NCBI GenBank assembly: GCA_013397935.1
Contig: VZRN01000631.1
Coordinates: forward strand, 3,127,857 to 3,191,856
Direction of reading: 5' to 3'
Source: Dasyornis broadbenti
Taxonomy: Eukaryota; Chordata; Aves; Passeriformes; Dasyornithidae
DNA: 64,000 nucleotides
Of the stretch, positions 1 to 10,921 are shown one piece after another. The first letter of the stretch is position 1. Every line of letters begins with the position of its first letter. The notes beneath the pieces are model-generated. The model had not been told where the DNA came from. It saw only the letters and a program-made list of their open reading frames with translations, and did no database searches. The position numbers were made by a program, and so were the translations under genes.

Positions 1-96
1 AATATCAATACAATCTTCTATTTAGATCCCAAGTTAAAACTCATGCTAACCACTAAGTAAATCATTTCAAGTTCAGACAACAGACTTCATACATAC

Positions 97-181
97 TTGT
101 ACTTCTGAAAGAAGTTCAATGGTTCAAAGAGCTTTGACCAGTCTGATTTCCCTTTGAGAATCTCATCTGTAACTTCCAGAC
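97..181 (-). CDS. PAPOLG: PAPOLG coding exon 12 (last in window)
   Basis: The exon is 85 nt and encodes LEVTDEILKGKSDWSKLFEP then LNFFQKY, ending in phase 2 at a GTATGT donor. The next exon, starting the RNA-binding domain, lies beyond base 1; positions 1-96 are intron. Confidence 0.92.
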
Positions 182-3100
182 CTACAAATATGGTTGGAAA
201 TCTTATTACTATTTTTTAAGATCACCATGACAAGCTTTACAAGATCGACAGTAACTGACAGAACAAAAAGCAGGAATTCCCTTGACACAACGCAGACCTA
301 CAACAGCTTATCGTAAAATTGATCCCTTATTGCTCGCAACAAGCATATTTCCCAGAGAAATCCTATACCTAGAACACCTCACTGAACAAAATGAATTCAG
401 GTTTCATAGCGCAGGAATTACACTGTTTCATCAGTTAATAAGCACAGAATGTTCTTTACCACGCTGGAACTCCTCTACCATGACTGCTCGTGTTGATACA
501 GACACGTTGTATGTGGAGTTCTGCTGTGGATAGGCTGGGGTGATGATGGGCATCACGTGGTACCGGTCTGATGGGTTCACCTATGAGGTTGCAATAGCTT
601 TGTTTAGCATCAGTTTAGGTCGAAAGAAAGTTTAAAGGCTTCTGTTCAATGGCAACCTACCCTAGGGTCCCAGACGGGTAAATTAAGAAAGCTCTCTTCA
701 AGTCGTTTCAGCAATACTGGCTTTGGCCAATCCCTATAGAAAAAAAGACAATAACTAAGTGTCCATTTTAAGCTCTGCTCTGTAATTCAGGGCTGCATGG
801 GATGCTGTCAGTGTACATCTTCATATAAGTCACTACAAGTGTTACCCCTTTATTTAAATTAAAATAAACAAAAGCTCTTACCATTTTGAAAAGATCAAGA
901 AGAACTTGTTAACTAGAGTAGAGGCCAAAGCATTGGGGTAGAGTTGACATATTCTTGCTACCAGCATTGCCCATGAAACTCCACCAAGAAATCCCATGAT
1001 GTTGGAATAAACACCACGTCCTAGAATGGATACCATGCAGTTAGTCTGTGGTCTTTCAAATTTACAGCATCAACTGCATGGTCTAAAGAATACTTAATAT
1101 ATTTCAGCCTCACTGTTATTTATTTTTGTGGTGCAGTGAGGTCAAAATTGCTGGTCCTTACAGTGATGAGAAAAAGAATCATTGCAACATCACTTCCCAA
1201 AGCATCGTTACTGTGAAATTTGCTTGTGCTGCTGTGCCTGCTGCTTCACTCCAACTCCCCATAAGACAAAAGTTCTCCCATTCTTCTACTGCTTGCTCTA
1301 GTCACAAGGGAAAAAGGTATTTTCTTATTCCTTTTACACTTAATTGGAAATTTTTATCATTTGTAGTCAGATTCCTGAGAAGCAATGCAGCACCCTGTCT
1401 CATAAGCACTCCCCTCTTTTCCCCACTCCGCCCCCATTAAAAACCACACCTTATTTACCACATGGACAGACCATGAACCTAAACTAAAAGGGTTTTAATA
1501 TAACAACTGTCATTTAAACAGCAATCCAAAGCTGAGGTACATCCAATAGCGAGCATGAGGTGCCTCTGAAAAGTTTAAAGATCACAAACCAGCAACATCA
1601 CTCACGTTTTGCCCAGAGTTTAACTGCACGGAGTGTGAGCCGGAAGTTCTCCAGATTGGGCACAAGGCGCAGTATTTCATCTGTAACCCTGCTGCCTGCA
1701 AGGCAAAAGTTGAAGTACAGAAGTTCCTAATAACAGGTGCAAGTCAGGTGTTCCTATATGGGATCAACAACTTACAGATTATGGTTCAAGTCTAGGAAAA
1801 CAAGTTTGGATTACTTGCTTTGTATTACCTTAAAAATTATAGATTGCACATAACATTCGGTATCACTTCAGGTAGCTGGTGCCCTCAACAGCTTTTTCAT
1901 AGTTTAGACTACAATTAATTTTTAGTAAGGCCTCTCCACAGGATGTTTTGGCCATAGCATAGAACACAAGAAGTTCCACCTCAACACGAGAAAAAACTTT
2001 ACATCAAAGGGTGGCAGAGCACTGGAAGAACTGCTCAGGGAGGTCACACAACAGCCTCCTCTGGAGGGATTTCAAACCCAGCTGGACACATTCCTGTGTC
2101 ACCTGCTCCAAGTGACCCTGCCTTGGCAGAGGGGTTGGACTGGATGATCTCCAGAAGTCCCTTCCAACCCTAAATATTCTGTGATTCCAAAAGCTGTGTT
2201 TCTTTTGACAGCCAGGAACCATTAAACCAATCAGTGTTAAACAGTGAGCAAGTCAGACGTCAGGTATTTTAATTACTTTTTTTTTAAAATGAACTCCCTT
2301 CTTTATCATTCATACATCCTTATCAAGTGCCCTACTTAGTCACCTGAGTTTCTGGGGCAAACTGCAGCACTGCTCACCAACAAACCAAACAGACATGAAA
2401 TACAAGTCTATGTAAACACACAACTCCTTGAAATACCTAGATTTAGGCCCACTGGTCGCCTCCTCAGAACTCAAGTAACACAGGAGATCAGTTTCTGCAT
2501 CTTGTACAGAAATGTGGGTTGTGTAACGTGCATTCTATGCCAACTTCAATGTTTTTTTAAAGGTGTCTAGAACGTGCTCACCATTTAAGCTCCGTATGCA
2601 TCTTATATCCAGGCTTTTGAGGCACGAGTCATCCCTGAGATCGAGATCATCGGAAACAGTTGGCAAAGACAGCTTTGCAAACACGAGATCAATCTTCAAG
2701 GGGAAAAAAGTTTCAACCATGACTTAAAATGCAGCACTGTTCGCAAACAGGACACTAGCGAGGGACACTTAGTCATTCACCTCTAAAAAGAGTGGTTAAC
2801 ATTTGTATTTAAAATTATATGTCTATAGATAAATCTGCCAAAATATTTGTTTGCCAGAAAACAAGAAAATTGCAGTAAGTTCCCTATTTATTTACAAAAC
2901 TATCTTTCCTTTTTAAGCTTAAGACATGAATTCAAATCACCTCAACTATACTTGAGCAAATGAGAAAGCATTTTCTTTATGCTGTAAGGCCTTCAGCATC
3001 CGGTTTTAATAGAGACTGAGGTGAGAAAATTTTTGATTTGCAGCAAAGCATTAGGTGATTTGTGCAGTGAACTACAACATGAACACCCCTGTGCAGAAAG

Positions 3101-6100
3101 GGAGCTCCTGTCAGAGCTCAGGGGAGTTAGCAAGGACATGGCCTCTGCTCTACTCCCACTCTGCATATCCTTGAGAGATAAATGCTATCCAGGAAGGCTA
3201 CTCTGGTGTGTGCAGCATAGGTTTAAAAAAAGACGTTCCTGATGTTCCCATGCCTGCCAGGCTACTTAGGGACTTATTTTCCTGTAAAAGCTCATTTTAC
3301 CATCTTCTTCTGGGATAGGTTATGGTCAGGCTGTTTAATTACAGTTTCCTAAATATGCTGTAATATACCAATAACCAAGAAAAACCCAACTTACTTAAAG
3401 GAAAAGAAAACCTAAATAAAAATTAAAAATCCTACCTCAATGCCATCAAACTCAAATTTGATAACTGGTACATAGGCATCCTCAATGGCCTGTGAAGGAG
3501 AGGATATCTGTAATAAACTATCCTTTTCCAACTTTAAAGTTTTTCCTATACTATAATAAAACACAGAATTTACAATAGACTACTCAGTATAAAAACTGGG
3601 TTCCCTCTAAATACAAAAAATGCTAACAACTCTCAAGCAGGACAGCACTGTTACGGTACTAATACCAGATTTTACTAAAAAAAAAAAACTTATTTAGACA
3701 AGAGATTCAGAAGCTGATCATATCTTGTAACAAAGAGTGCATAACAATCCATCAGTCTCAGTGGTTGCAAGCCCCCTATGACATCCAAGATGAAGGCACA
3801 GCTCCCAAGGACAACCTTGCTTTTTGACACAGCTGACGCATTGCCAAAACATAGGGAGGGGAGAGGGACCCCAAAAACAGTCACTAGGGAAAGGAATCAA
3901 GACCTGGACATCAACATTTTCATGCTGCATAAACCAGTATTTTAGAAGGCGCTCAGAAATCATTGCACTTTGGCTTGAAAGGCATAGCCTATCAAAACAA
4001 GTCTTTAACGTGAATATTGTTAATGCAAAATTTACACAAACTATCAAGCAGAGAGTTTACTCACTCTTAGGTTTTTTACTTCCTCTAGATTTTTCAGTTT
4101 TTCGAAGAATGACTGAAAGAAATCCGATCTTTCCACATGACTGGGAGCAACACAAAGGGCATCGATGTCAGAACCTGCAAAGAGATTCCATTTCTCCTGC
4201 TACTGTTGGAAGTCGCTTTCCAACATCAGATCTATGACCAGACACTGAAGGTACTACCTTTGGTGTGCACTCCAAGTCTGTAGGAACCAAATGTAAATAT
4301 TTTGCCACCAACTTGTTCTGTTATTGCAGGGGGAAGATTCTGCGGGTAGAAGAGAGAGTTTAAGATGCACATTGTTCTCTGTGCAAGTTTAACTACCATG
4401 TAAATTATTTAGGAAAACTGTAACAGCCTGAATAAGCAGTGTCTTCTCACTCTCATACATTTTAGTTTACTAGATTGATACTGTTTTTCTGAAGTTGAGA
4501 TTGCAACTCCAAAAAAAGATTATCGGTCATGTAGCAGTACTTTCATTAATTTATACAAATGAAGACCTATTATTAGTCTTGCCTGCAGCAGAGGCACATA
4601 AATTAACACAACCTAAGAGCCATTCAGAAGGCATGTCTAGAGTAATAATTTCAAGCTGGACTGACTGCTGTAGGCTGTTTGGGGCAAGATTAGTGCCAAT
4701 TTACCATCTTTCTCATCCACAATGCCTTGTTTCAGCTTTGCTAGCAGCTGCAAGTAAACTGATTGAGCCAATTCACGAATTTATTCGGTGCCCCAAACAC
4801 TTTGAGATCTTGATGCATCTTTTAAAACTTATTTCAATGGCAGTTACTACAGCTCTACTTGACCCTTAAAAAGTTAAAAGTTGAACTCTAGCATAGATCC
4901 CAGTAGTAGAGCCTTTAAATCAAAAGGTTTCAGCTGTTTTGATAAAAACATTTTTAAAATTCTTACCTTGCTCTCAGCAAGTTCTGAAATCCATTCTCTG
5001 ACAAAGTCATTCAGTTTACCAAGAACAGCTGTCCTGTAAAGAAAACTCATGCTAAGTTTGCTACAAAAAAAAAACAAACCAAAAAACCCCAAGAGGTTAA
5101 CAAATTTTAGTCTTGTTATACCTGTGATAGAGTTCTTCCTGATCCTCAAACACCCCAAATGGCTTCATTGCTTCAACCAGCTTCTGAGTATGAATGTAGT
5201 CTTTATCACTAGGAGGAGCCAAGCTAATTGGAGAGGTAAGTCCATAATGCCCTTGAGGCTGGTTCTGCTGCCTAGAAGTACTGGGGGAAAAGAAAGGAAT
5301 GAGTACATAAAAAAAATCTTATCAAAAAACACCCTTTAGCCTACACTTCACAAATTCATTTCCACTCTTTTACCCAATGTTAACAGAAAGGAGAAAAAAA
5401 AATCTTGCTTATCATTTTTAGATGACTTGACCTCACTTAGAAGTCACAACTACTTTTTTTAAAAAAAAGCATTTACAGATGTAAGAAATTATCAAAGTTG
5501 CTGCCATCAGTAACACCATTTATTTGCATTGCTCCAGCCCATTAGAACTAATTACCAGGAAATTAAAAGGTTTGAAAGCCACCAAGGATGACCCCACAGA
5601 CAGCAGAAGTTTTGGGCACATTTCAGTTTCATATCAGTTTTGGTTTAAGGATATTCCCAACAGTTTCCTGCTAACACCAAACAAGACAATTCAACTTCTT
5701 TTAATTAAATGCTTTTGTTAGGTTTCCATTGATACAGGAAGCACATTATGGTTGACTGTAAAGGCATACAGCTCTGTTAAACAGAGTTGATGCAATAAAT
5801 TTAGTATATTATTATATAAACTCCTTGCTTTAGAAAGCGGAAAATGGAGATAAAGCACCTTATTTTGCACTGCCAGTTGAAACCAAGAGAGAAAAAGGAG
5901 TAGGACAGGAGGTAAGAATGGTGCTTAATGCATCAAGGGTCTCTACAGCAACACCAGTACCAAAAGTGGGAGACATCCCAGAAGGTCTGTACAGTTCATC
6001 ATGCTCGTCAGGGTCCAGACTCAAACCCTAAGGCTCAAGGGATTAATTGTGCCATTACTTAAGTGGGATATTTTCCTCCTCTACATATGGACAGCTTCAA

Positions 6101-7899
6101 AGATAAAGAGCTGTTTATACCTATTTAAGGTACCTGACCCATTCCGGCCAGGGAAAAAAATTCGTAAATGCTCAAAGGACAGCTTCACCACCTGATTTTG
6201 AAAAAGAGCTTATTACACAGCTCCTTATTTCTAATTGTTGCCTTTACTCCTCCATTAAGGGAAAGGACATTTCCCTTTCTTAAAGCATTCAACTACACAC
6301 GTAACTTGTTGCCACCTAGTCGGTTTTCCCTCCACTTCCCCTCTCCAGGCCCATTTTTCAAGCTTTCCAAAATCCTGGGGGCAGGTTTTAGGACTGTAGT
6401 CCTATCAACCGGTGTCCTCAGTCAAAACAGCTGTTTACTTACAAGTGTAACTAGGCCTTGACCCAATCTGCCTTGTTTATAGACATTGACAATTTCCACT
6501 TCATAAATAAAAATATTCATAATGAATATTTTCCTTCCTATGATATCATTTTCATAACAAATACAGGAGGAAAGCCTGTACTTAATTGCTACATATTACA
6601 ACTAAATTAGAACACGTCCAGCAGCAACTGCTTCCATGTTTTATGCATTGCTTGCATTGCACGACTTGCACTTCATAAAGTTTGCACAAAACAAGAACAG
6701 GATTTAGGCCACACCAGCATTTAAGACCTTTCCCAGGTACAAAAAGGCACCACCTGCCTTTCATTGCCTCATTCTGCCTACAGATAATATAACTAGAAAT
6801 TGACGTAAAGCACAATATCAATTAGATAAACCTAATATTATTAGCATCAAGTCTATTTATCACTAATTAAATATTATTCACATAAAATTCTTCTAGTCAT
6901 AGTAGATATTTTTCAGCTGCTTACACATATTACTGATAGCTTGACCTCACAACTTAAGCGATGAGAGAATCAGCACCTGAAAAGCTTCACTAAGTGAAAC
7001 GTCATAGAATTTGTTACCCTTTTGGAATAAAAAATAAATAAAGTCTTACTTTGCTCTCTCAAGCATATACAATTAAGGGATACTATGGGATCGTAACACA
7101 CATGGCACATTACCTATTCACCCATCAGCCTTCTGTTTAAATGAGAATCCTGTTGCAGTTTAATATTTTGCCAAATCTTGCTACAACCTGTGCACCAAAG
7201 CAAACACCTCCAGCATGTGCCTGTTCTGGGAAATCATACTTTTACACAAAAAGCCAACCTAAACGGATTTATTCCAGATTTTGCCCCATATTTACTGCTT
7301 CATAAAGCTGCAAGGCATGTCTCCCACAGGCACCAAGAGTTGAAGTTCACACTGTGCGGCTCAGGGCGCGGTCTTCAGCCATCGGTGCGGGGGAAAACGA
7401 CTAGAAATCTGCTCCTGAGCCCCCAAAATCAACAGCAGAAACCAGGAAAAACAAGGAAGGAGGAAAAACCCCACCACCTGGGACCTTCAACGAAGGGAGC
7501 CCAACTCCACCCTTCACCGCTGCCACACCAGCTCATGTTGCGCGGAGCCCGCGGGCAGCTGCTGCCAGGTCAAGTCTCCCTGTCCCCGAGGCTCAGGCAG
7601 AGTCACTTCTCCGCAGGACGAGCGGCCCCAGACCAAGGCGCAGCCCCGTTACCACCGTTCCTCGCCCGCCATTGCCGTTGCTTGGCGACAGCGTCGCCAC
7701 CACACGCGGTGAGACCCGGGCGAGGCAGCCCCGCCACCCGCGCTCCACCATTTATTTCAACCGCGAATTCCTCCCCTCGGGCGAGGGCAGGTTTGGCCCC
7801 CGCGGCCCCTCGCGGGGCTGCTCCGGCAGGACCCCGCGCCGCTCTCCCCTCAGGGCAGGGCGGTAAGGCGCCGCCGCCTCACCCGCGCGTCTCCTTCAT
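97..7899 (-). CDS. PAPOLG: Poly(A) polymerase, most likely gamma (PAPOLG), N-terminal 12 coding exons; 3' part beyond left edge
   Basis: Canonical nuclear poly(A) polymerases add adenosines from ATP to cleaved pre-mRNA 3' ends. Coding parts on the minus strand are 7899-7883, 5280-5122, 5033-4967, 4339-4258, 4174-4065, 3489-3436, 2693-2582, 1695-1606, 1020-882, 733-661, 580-460 and 181-97. They total 1109 nt, giving 369 codons plus 2 bases with no internal stop, and every intron has GT-AG ends and matching phase. Residues about 92-115 hold the nucleotidyltransferase signature FGSYRLG followed by SDIDAL (D111 and D113 catalytic). The third aspartate is D165 in IDLVFAKL. The central domain includes LDIRCIRSLNG, GFLGGVSWAMLVAR and NSTYNVSVSTR. 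The RNA-binding domain and C-terminal region are off the window. PAPOLG is preferred over PAPOLA because of VPVIKFEFDGIEIDLVFA and the short N-terminus, as recalled from the human paralogues. PAPOLA cannot be fully excluded without alignment. The start is the CpG-island ATG with G at -3. Confidence 0.93.
460..580 (-). CDS. PAPOLG: PAPOLG coding exon 11
   Basis: The exon is 121 nt and encodes VNPSDRYHVMPIITPAYPQQ then NSTYNVSVSTRAVMVEEFQR, a highly conserved central-domain segment. The acceptor is CCTCATAG and the donor GTAAAG. Confidence 0.94.
661..733 (-). CDS. PAPOLG: PAPOLG coding exon 10
   Basis: The exon is 73 nt and encodes DWPKPVLLKRLEESFLNLPV then WDPR. The acceptor is TTCTATAG and the donor GTAGGT. 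Several residues depart from the EWPNPVLLK-type sequence I recall in mammalian PAPs, although the frame and junctions are intact. Confidence 0.91.
882..1020 (-). CDS. PAPOLG: PAPOLG coding exon 9
   Basis: The exon is 139 nt and encodes RGVYSNIMGFLGGVSWAMLV, then ARICQLYPNALASTLVNKFF and LIFSK, with the following tryptophan split by the intron. GFLGGVSWA is near-invariant in the family. Confidence 0.94.
1606..1695 (-). CDS. PAPOLG: PAPOLG coding exon 8
   Basis: The exon is 90 nt and encodes SRVTDEILRLVPNLENFRLT then LRAVKLWAK, in the central domain that closes over the active site. Exon 7 plus this exon read NGSRVTDEI. The acceptor is CCTTGCAG and the donor GTGAGT. Confidence 0.93.
1958..2189 (+). 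mobile_element. CR1 LINE fragment (3' end) in PAPOLG intron 7
   Basis: The sequence follows the avian CR1 3' region: GAAGTTCCACCTCAACA, GGCAGAGCACTGGAA, CTGCTCAGGGAGGT, GGTTGGACTGGATGATCTCC and a tail ending CTGTGATTCC. It is 5'-truncated, as usual for CR1, and antisense to the host gene. It lies between coding exons 8 and 7. Confidence 0.93.
2582..2693 (-). CDS. PAPOLG: PAPOLG coding exon 7 (third catalytic aspartate)
   Basis: The exon is 112 nt and encodes IDLVFAKLSLPTVSDDLDLR then DDSCLKSLDIRCIRSLN. D165 is the third catalytic aspartate. It ends in phase 1 at a GTGAGC donor. Confidence 0.94.
3436..3489 (-). CDS. PAPOLG: PAPOLG coding exon 6
   Basis: A 54-nt in-frame exon encoding AIEDAYVPVIKFEFDGIE. 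The acceptor is TTCACAG and the donor GTAGG. The KFEFDGIE wording is closer to PAPOLG than to PAPOLA as I recall the paralogues. Confidence 0.94.
4065..4174 (-). CDS. PAPOLG: PAPOLG coding exon 5 (catalytic DxD)
   Basis: The exon is 110 nt. It encodes SDIDALCVAPSHVERSDFFQ followed by SFFEKLKNLEEVKNLR. D111 and D113 are the first two metal-binding aspartates. The acceptor is TTTGCAG and the donor GTGAGT. Confidence 0.94.
4258..4339 (-). CDS. PAPOLG: PAPOLG coding exon 4 (nucleotidyltransferase GS motif)
   Basis: The exon is 82 nt and encodes NLPPAITEQVGGKIFTFGS followed by YRLGVHTK. The glycine-serine motif (G99, S100) contacts the ATP phosphates in this superfamily. The ITEQ stretch differs from the valine-rich sequence I recall in mammals. 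Confidence 0.93.
4967..5033 (-). CDS. PAPOLG: PAPOLG coding exon 3
   Basis: The exon is 67 nt and encodes TAVLGKLNDFVREWISELAE plus SK after completing an arginine codon. The acceptor is TTTACAG and the donor GTAAGA. The LGKLN and EWI core is characteristic of vertebrate poly(A) polymerases. Confidence 0.93.
5122..5280 (-). CDS. PAPOLG: PAPOLG coding exon 2
   Basis: A TTTCCCCCAG acceptor precedes it and a GTATAA donor follows. It encodes the segment containing GHYGLTSPISLAPPSDKDY and MKPFGVFEDQEELYHR, the family's N-terminal lead into the nucleotidyltransferase domain. It is 159 nt long. Confidence 0.93.
5281..7882 (-). other. PAPOLG: PAPOLG intron 1
   Basis: The largest intron in the visible part of the gene. 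It runs from the island donor at 7882-7881 to the TTTCCCCCAG acceptor at 5281. It is AT-rich and holds the palindrome at 6510-6532. No other exon, repeat body or RNA gene is recognised. Confidence 0.7.
6510..6532. repeat. AT-rich palindrome with 11-bp arms in PAPOLG intron 1
   Basis: AAAATATTCAT, one A, then ATGAATATTTT. Confidence 0.85.
7883..7899 (-). CDS. PAPOLG: PAPOLG coding exon 1 (start codon)
   Basis: The exon encodes MKETR plus the first two bases of a glycine codon, then a GTGAGG donor (GT at 7882-7881). It joins exon 2 in frame to read MKETRGTSRQQNQPQGHYG, which resembles the short mammalian PAPOLG N-terminus that begins MKE. It lies in the CpG island. The 5' UTR extends to higher coordinates, but its start cannot be fixed by eye. 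Confidence 0.85.
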
Positions 7900-8083
7900 G
7901 GCGCGCGCGCACAGCCCGCGACACCGCCCGCGCTTCCCGCCCTTCTACACCGCCGCCCCCTTCCCGACAGCCCCCGCGCCGCCCGCCCAGCGCCCCCTGG
8001 CGGCTGCGGTGGGGTGCTGTCCCCTCACGGAGTTCCCGTCACTCCTTCAGGACGCCGGCAGTAGCGCCGGAGCAAGGGCCGGG

Positions 8084-8162
8084 GAGGATATTCCTTCCCG
8101 TAGGCGGTATTCCTTCCCCGTAGCCGATATTCCTTCCCCGAGGAGGATATTCCTTCTCCGTG
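8084..8162. repeat. Tandem repeat, 4 copies of 19-20 bp
   Basis: Four head-to-tail units start at 8084, 8103, 8123 and 8143. Each carries the core TATTCCTTCC; the last copy has one change. Read on the minus strand, each unit holds GGAAGGAATA, that is, paired GGAA words. The array lies 185 bp upstream of the PAPOLG start codon. Confidence 0.88.
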
Positions 8163-8257
8163 GCGCTGTCAGATCTGCCGAGGCTGGCCTGGTCCCCGGC
8201 ATGAGAGGGTCCCGCATCGTACCTGCCCGCCCCTCATTCCCACAGGACGTTCCCGCT

Positions 8258-8402
8258 CCTAACACCCCCTTCCAGAAAGTAGGGGCAACAAAACGAGGAA
8301 TCGCTCTTGTATTAGGCTCCTGACCCCTCCTGACATTCCCTTCCAGAGAGGATGAGTGAAAAAACCCCAGGAATCGCTGTTGTATTCGTTTTTTCTTATC
8401 CA
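8258..8402. repeat. Imperfect two-copy tandem duplication, about 72 bp
   Basis: The first copy holds CCCTTCCAGA near 8267 and AGGAATCGCT at 8296. The second repeats these near 8338 and at 8369, offsets of 71-73 bp. The copies have diverged by substitutions and small indels. The duplication flanks the PAPOLG CpG island. Confidence 0.7.
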
Positions 8403-8520
8403 GTAAGTGCAAGCCCAGCATCCCGTATCTTCGGCTGGTATTGGGAGGATTTAACACACATTGGTAATGACAGCAAACGACTTTGAGTACTCACCACAAC
8501 TTCATTGCCATATATAATTA

Positions 8521-8850
8521 TCATAGAATCATACAGTGGTTTGTGTTGGAAGGGACCTTGAAGATCACTTAGTGCCACTCCCTGCCATGGCCAGGGACAC
8601 CTTCCGCTATCCCAGGTTGCTCCAAGCCCCCTCCAACCGGGACTTAGACACTTCTAGAGATGGGGCAGCCACAACTTCTCTGGACAACCTGTTCCAGTGT
8701 CTCACCACTCTCAAAGGGAAGATTTCTTCCCTAACATTTAATCAGAACCTACTGTCTTTCAGTTTGAACCCGTTCTCCCTTCTCCTGTCACTACATGCTC
8801 TTGTAAATAGCATTTTCTCATCTTTCCTCGAAGCTCCTTTCAGGCCACAG
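8521..8850 (-). mobile_element. CR1 LINE fragment (3' end)
   Basis: The plus strand starts with TCATAGAATCATACAGTGG, the complement of the CR1 3' terminus. It continues through GGAAGGGACCTTGAAGATCA, CAACCTGTTCCAGTGTCTCA and a degraded upstream part, so the element points toward lower coordinates. It lies just upstream of PAPOLG and marks the edge of the island. Confidence 0.93.
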
Positions 8851-10921
8851 TTTTAATTTTGGGCCAACACAGTGTGTTATAAACTGAGTATTAAATCAAC
8901 GAAACTACCATGAGACTGTGGTATTTAGATGACAATTCCCCACTCACATTTGAGTCTGCAAAAAACTAAAAAAAAATCAAAAAAATCAAGAGCATAATGT
9001 TTCTGTAAAGTTGAATAAATCTTTAGAAAAACTTTTGCTCCTGCTGCTCTGATGTCTTGCCACATCACAGCCTTTCTCCGAGATTAGCACATAATTTCTG
9101 TAATTTTCTGAGTTGTCTGTAGTGCCTTTTTTGAGGTAAAATGCATATTATCTTACAAGACACTTTGAAGAAACAGAAACTTAAATTTTGTCCTGATGTT
9201 TTAACAAATTAACAAAACAAATGTACCTTTAGCAGGATAGTCTTACCTACCCTACTCAAATAACTTAAGGGAGAGTTCATAATTTTGTCTCTTGAATATT
9301 TGCATGGTAAAGTTTGTGCTAACATTTCAAAGTCTTTGATATGATAGATGCTTCTGCAAGAAGTTGTATTGGTAAAGAAAAAAAATGAACTAATCTATTG
9401 AGAGTTTGTGTTAAAGCTCTTGTCAGGCACTTTTTGCTTTCAGAAATCCATCAGGTTTTTCTTTAATATTTTATGGTCCTCACAACAATACTGTAATCCT
9501 ACAATCAGGTAAACTTGTATACTGCTTTTTGTTCTTTTCTTTCAGGTTCATGCCATCTATTTAGTGTGAGAAAAACACCTGCCTTTATTTTTCCTGATTT
9601 TACAAGGCAAATTATCCAAGTTTATTTTTTTTAGCCTGTTTCTGTTGCACGCTTTAGTACCTCAATAGGAGCTGCATTTACCTACAAATGTGATGGGAGG
9701 TTTTTAATGGAGAAGTGATACTTTCCTTTAAGTCACCTGGAACGTTTATGAAAAAATTAACAGCTCATCAAGCACGAAAGTTTTTCTTCAGGTGTACCTC
9801 TAATGTTAAACTGAAGTGAAGACTAATTAGGCTTAACCATCTTCAAGCCTCAGCTATTGAAATGAAAAGGCAGGAGGTGTTTGAAAAGCAGAACATGTTA
9901 AAGTCGGAGTGAGATGGTCAGGTGAGGTCTTATAGTGGCTGGAGCTTGTGTTCACAAATAACGTGCTTTTTCTGCAAAAGGGATAGTTCTGAGAACAATA
10001 ATTGAATCGGGTTCTTTTAGTAGAGTTTATGAATTTTAGTTTCCAGTGTCATCTGAGGTGGCTGCATTTGCTTTCCTGTGAGTAGTAATTTTTTTTCCTC
10101 AGAAAAGAAGGGTCTTCTATTGGTTGCCATTTATTTATTCTAACATTAGTTAGTTAGTATTAGTTATTTCTGATGTGTAACTGCTGAATTTTGCGCACGT
10201 AATTTCCAGTTTTATGTGTAGCAATGACTAAACCGTATAGTGTCTCAGAGAATTTGAGGACAGTTTGTTTCAAAGCAGTGCTTTTCTTTCCTGGGTGTGT
10301 TACATTAACTTTAAAATATTTTTGTGTAGCATCTGTGTTACAGAAATGCCTGAATATTCATTAAATATTATAAGTGAGTTTCTTTCTTGGTGGGTGTCTT
10401 TGTCATCTAGATAGTATTAACTCTAGAGTGACATGATGTGGAGGGATATTTGAGTTTGTTTGTTTTGGTTTTTAAATTGCTGCTGCATTGTCAAGGAGTA
10501 AATACCCTTCTCTGTAGTGAAAATGAGGTAATATCTGAGTACTTTTAGAGGGTATTACTGAATTATGGAGAGATGTTTTTTAAATACCTAGGCTATGCAT
10601 TTTCACATGTCATAGTCCATATAAATTATTTTAATCTAATTTGTGAAATTAATGATAGTGTGATGTTTTATAAAGCACTTTGTGGGAAGCTATATTTGAC
10701 AGACCTGTGAAATTTGACAGTCTTCTTATTCCTGCTAAAAGAAGCTGTCTGTGTATTCCTTATAAACAGGCTGTTATTGTTTCTTACCTGTTTTCCACTT
10801 GGGTCTATTCAGTGGACGCTGACCACATTGTCCATTTGTCCCCCTTTAAAAACTGCTTTTGTCTATCCCAAGTGAGCTAATTACCCATTACTACTTTATT
10901 TGGTAAAGTGCTTCATGATTC

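Larger units (their letters stand above)
7350..8250. promoter_or_regulatory. PAPOLG: CpG island, PAPOLG promoter and first exon
   Basis: CpGs and CCGCCC/GGGCGG-type boxes are dense, especially at 7540-8070, around the PAPOLG start codon at 7899. No TATA box is evident on the minus strand, as is typical of a housekeeping CpG-island promoter. A 381-codon plus-strand open frame over the island is explained by GC-rich composition. Antisense transcription cannot be judged from sequence. Confidence 0.8.

Noticed and set aside
1160..1215. Box C-like TGATGAG suggesting an intronic snoRNA
   Set aside because: It is on the strand opposite to PAPOLG transcription, and no paired D box with a terminal stem was found.
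2004..2222. 72-codon minus-strand frame in PAPOLG intron 7
   Set aside because: It is antisense CR1 sequence.
7178..8323. 381-codon plus-strand open frame
   Set aside because: It lies over the PAPOLG CpG island, antisense to its first exon. The proline/arginine/alanine-rich product is what GC-rich DNA gives, and part of it is simply the translated 20-bp repeat.
8536..8856. 106-codon plus-strand frame
   Set aside because: It is the complement of the CR1 fragment, so not a host gene.
9465..9520. MIR-like CCTCACAACAATACTGTAA
   Set aside because: The match is too short and lacks the rest of the core, so it was not called.
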